The translations under genes and the position numbers were made by a program. A stretch of DNA of 5,440 nt from an uncultured Spirochaetaceae bacterium (lineage in GTDB: Bacteria; Spirochaetota; Spirochaetia; Treponematales; Treponemataceae), in assembly GCA_902797925.1 (NCBI GenBank), contig CADBUT010000156.1, positions 1-5,440 of the forward strand, written 5' to 3'. Positions 4,305-5,440 of the stretch are shown here, piece by piece. The first letter of the stretch is position 1. Every line of letters starts with the position of its first letter. The notes under the pieces were generated by a model that was given only the letters and a program-made list of their open reading frames with translations, ran no database searches and had not been told where the DNA came from.

Positions 4305-5198
4305 ATGGCTATAAAAATAAAGAATAAAGACTTTGTTTTGGTAATTGAATCTGCCGGAGAGCACTACAAGGGCAGCCGTTTTGACTGGAACGGTACGGTA
4401 ACACAAGTTTTTTTCCGCGGCATTCCGCTGCTTGGGCAGGAGAAGAAACTGTTTCATAGAAATGCGCGTATTTACGGGCGCGGCCTCCACAATGAGTTCG
4501 GCATACACGATTGCATCGGCTATGATGAAGCCGGAGCAGACGGCCTGTTCCCCAAGCTTGGTACAGGCTGGCTTAAAAAAGACGACAAGCCTTATTTTTT
4601 CTATACACAGTATCAGATTGAACCGCTGAGGTTTTCTCTTAAAAGGCCTCGCGCAGACATTGCAAAATTCTATTGCGAGTCTGGCGAAAAAAACGGATAC
4701 GCCTACGAATACAAAAAGACAATCACGCTGCTCGCAGACGGCTTTTCAATTGATTATGAGCTGAAAAATGTCGGACAGAAGTGCTTTTCGACAACAGAAT
4801 ATGTGCACAACTTTATTTGTCCGGGCAATGGAACAATCTCAAAAGACATAAAGCTTGAATTCGGCTGGCAATATGATGTGCAGAAGCTTGCAGAAATAAA
4901 AGAAGCTGAAGCTCTTGAAACAGACGGAAAAGCAATTACTTTCAGAAAAGAGCCTGTTGGCGAATTTTATGTGGGCGGCATTTTTGACGCAAAAACAGAC
5001 GGTAACGCCGAAGCAAGCTGGACTGTAAAAGATGCAAAGCACAATCTTTCGATAAAAGAAACAGATTCGTTTGTGCCAGACGCCGTGAACCTTTGGGGGC
5101 ACAGCAAATCGATAAGCCCGGAGATGTTCTTCAGATTTACCGCCGCCCCGCAAGAAATCATAAAATGGCAGAGGCTCTACACCGTAAAGACAAACTAA
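4305..5198 (+). CDS. Aldose 1-epimerase-like protein (galactose mutarotase fold)
   Basis: A 297-residue protein without a signal peptide or membrane segments, so cytoplasmic. It matches the pattern of a ~290-residue mutarotase-fold family: YKGSRFDWNGTVTQVFFRG (21-39), YGRGLHNEFGIHDCIGYDEA (57-76), LFPKLGTGWLKKDD-KPY (81-97), a central EYVHNFICPG (165-174) and a late WGHSKSISPEMFFRF (264-278). In aldose epimerases a central His and a C-terminal Glu act in sugar ring opening; His168 and Glu273 are the natural candidates here, but that pairing is inferred from order, not from an alignment. The substrate is unknown; interconversion of sugar anomers or binding of a sugar ring is the expectation. 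The ATG is the first possible start after an in-frame TAA at 4293-4295. No ribosome binding site is visible. It is divergent from argA and convergent with the transporter gene, 38 nt away. A weak hairpin, AACTAA...TTAGTT, overlaps its stop codon. Confidence 0.72.
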   Translation: MAIKIKNKDFVLVIESAGEHYKGSRFDWNGTVTQVFFRGIPLLGQEKKLFHRNARIYGRGLHNEFGIHDCIGYDEAGADGLFPKLGTGWLKKDDKPYFFYTQYQIEPLRFSLKRPRADIAKFYCESGEKNGYAYEYKKTITLLADGFSIDYELKNVGQKCFSTTEYVHNFICPGNGTISKDIKLEFGWQYDVQKLAEIKEAEALETDGKAITFRKEPVGEFYVGGIFDAKTDGNAEASWTVKDAKHNLSIKETDSFVPDAVNLWGHSKSISPEMFFRFTAAPQEIIKWQRLYTVKTN

Positions 5199-5236
5199 AA
5201 AGGCCTTAGTTGTGCAGAGCCAGAATCATCACAACG

Positions 5237-5261
5237 TCATTGTCGGGCTTGTCCCGACAAT
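5237..5261. repeat. Half-copy of the CTTG-loop palindromic repeat inside the transporter 3' end
   Basis: TCATTGTCGGG, loop CTTGT and CCCGACAAT form a perfect 9-bp stem (5239-5247 / 5253-5261) of the same design as the first hairpins at 142-164 and 4204-4224. The second hairpin of the full element is missing. No T-run follows on either strand, so it is not a standard terminator, although the stem lies between two convergent genes. Confidence 0.75.
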
Positions 5262-5440
5262 TCCGCGTTGGGGTCTTGTTCGGCCTGCTTCGGTTTTTTC
5301 CATAAAGTGCGCCAATAAATAAAAAGCGGAAAGAACATCGTTATTTGAATAACAAAGAGGCTGTGCCTTACAGAAAGTCTGTCTGCAAGATAACCGACCA
5401 AAACAGAAAAAACCGCAACGACAATTGAGCCGATAAACGA
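5237..5440 (-). CDS. Membrane transporter, C-terminal fragment (probably MFS)
   Basis: The minus strand is open from the window edge to a TGA at 5239-5237, giving the last 67 residues of a protein whose start lies beyond 5440. Fragment residues 1-17 (SFIGSIVVAVFSVLVGY) and ~27-44 (SLFVIQITMFFPLFIYW) are hydrophobic enough to be transmembrane helices. The loop between them carries GYLADRLSVRH, resembling the G-x-L-A-D-R motif of Major Facilitator transporters. A basic RTLWKKPK follows the last helix, as expected for a cytoplasmic tail. The final residues NAELSGQARQ read through a CTTG-loop hairpin repeat, so the repeat supplies the end of the protein and its stop. MFS membership rests on one motif and two helices; substrate unknown. 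The neighbour at 4305-5198 is convergent, and a shared role in sugar handling would be speculation. Confidence 0.7.
   Translation of the reverse strand, partial: SFIGSIVVAVFSVLVGYLADRLSVRHSLFVIQITMFFPLFIYWRTLWKKPKQAEQDPNAELSGQARQ

Overview
The window looks like an accessory-flavoured chromosomal stretch from a host-associated Treponema or a close spirochaete. This is an inference from three things: the C-terminal domain of the secreted protein (a NADase-type/discoidin-like glycan-binding domain that is common in Treponema proteins), the moderate GC of the housekeeping genes, and the many small palindromic intergenic repeats. No rRNA, tRNA or other firm taxonomic marker is present.

Layout, left to right. 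(1) Positions 1-288 have no gene; they hold a strong rho-independent terminator for an unseen upstream + strand gene, a degenerate and a complete copy of a ~67-bp palindromic repeat, and a promoter/RBS for the next gene. (2) 289-1206 (+) is a winged-helix protein fused to a degenerate ROK-fold domain, probably a transcriptional regulator. (3) 1234-1327 is a structured repeat (copy A) ending in a perfect match to the ParB-binding site parS, which also overlaps the best promoter of the next gene. (4) 1402-2487 (+) is an unusually AT-rich secreted protein with the glycan-binding-type domain, closed by a strong terminator. (5) 2587-2679 is copy B of the same structured repeat, in the same orientation, with a one-mismatch parS. 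(6) 2760-4121 (-) is argA, N-acetylglutamate synthase (amino-acid kinase fold plus GNAT), the first step of arginine synthesis. (7) 4305-5198 (+), divergent from argA, is an aldose-1-epimerase-like (galactose mutarotase fold) protein. (8) 5237-5440 (-) is the C-terminal end of a membrane transporter, probably MFS, whose last codons are supplied by a copy of the ~67-bp repeat family.

The genes do not form one pathway. argA is biosynthetic and stands alone, the epimerase-like protein suggests sugar handling, and the secreted protein suggests host or glycan contact. The most notable structure is the AT-rich secreted-protein gene with its own promoter and terminator, bracketed by two direct copies of a parS-containing triple-palindrome repeat. 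It reads like a repeat-bounded single-gene cassette. A second theme is that argA and the epimerase-like gene both have a plausible -10 element exactly 6 nt before the ATG and no Shine-Dalgarno sequence, which suggests leaderless mRNAs.
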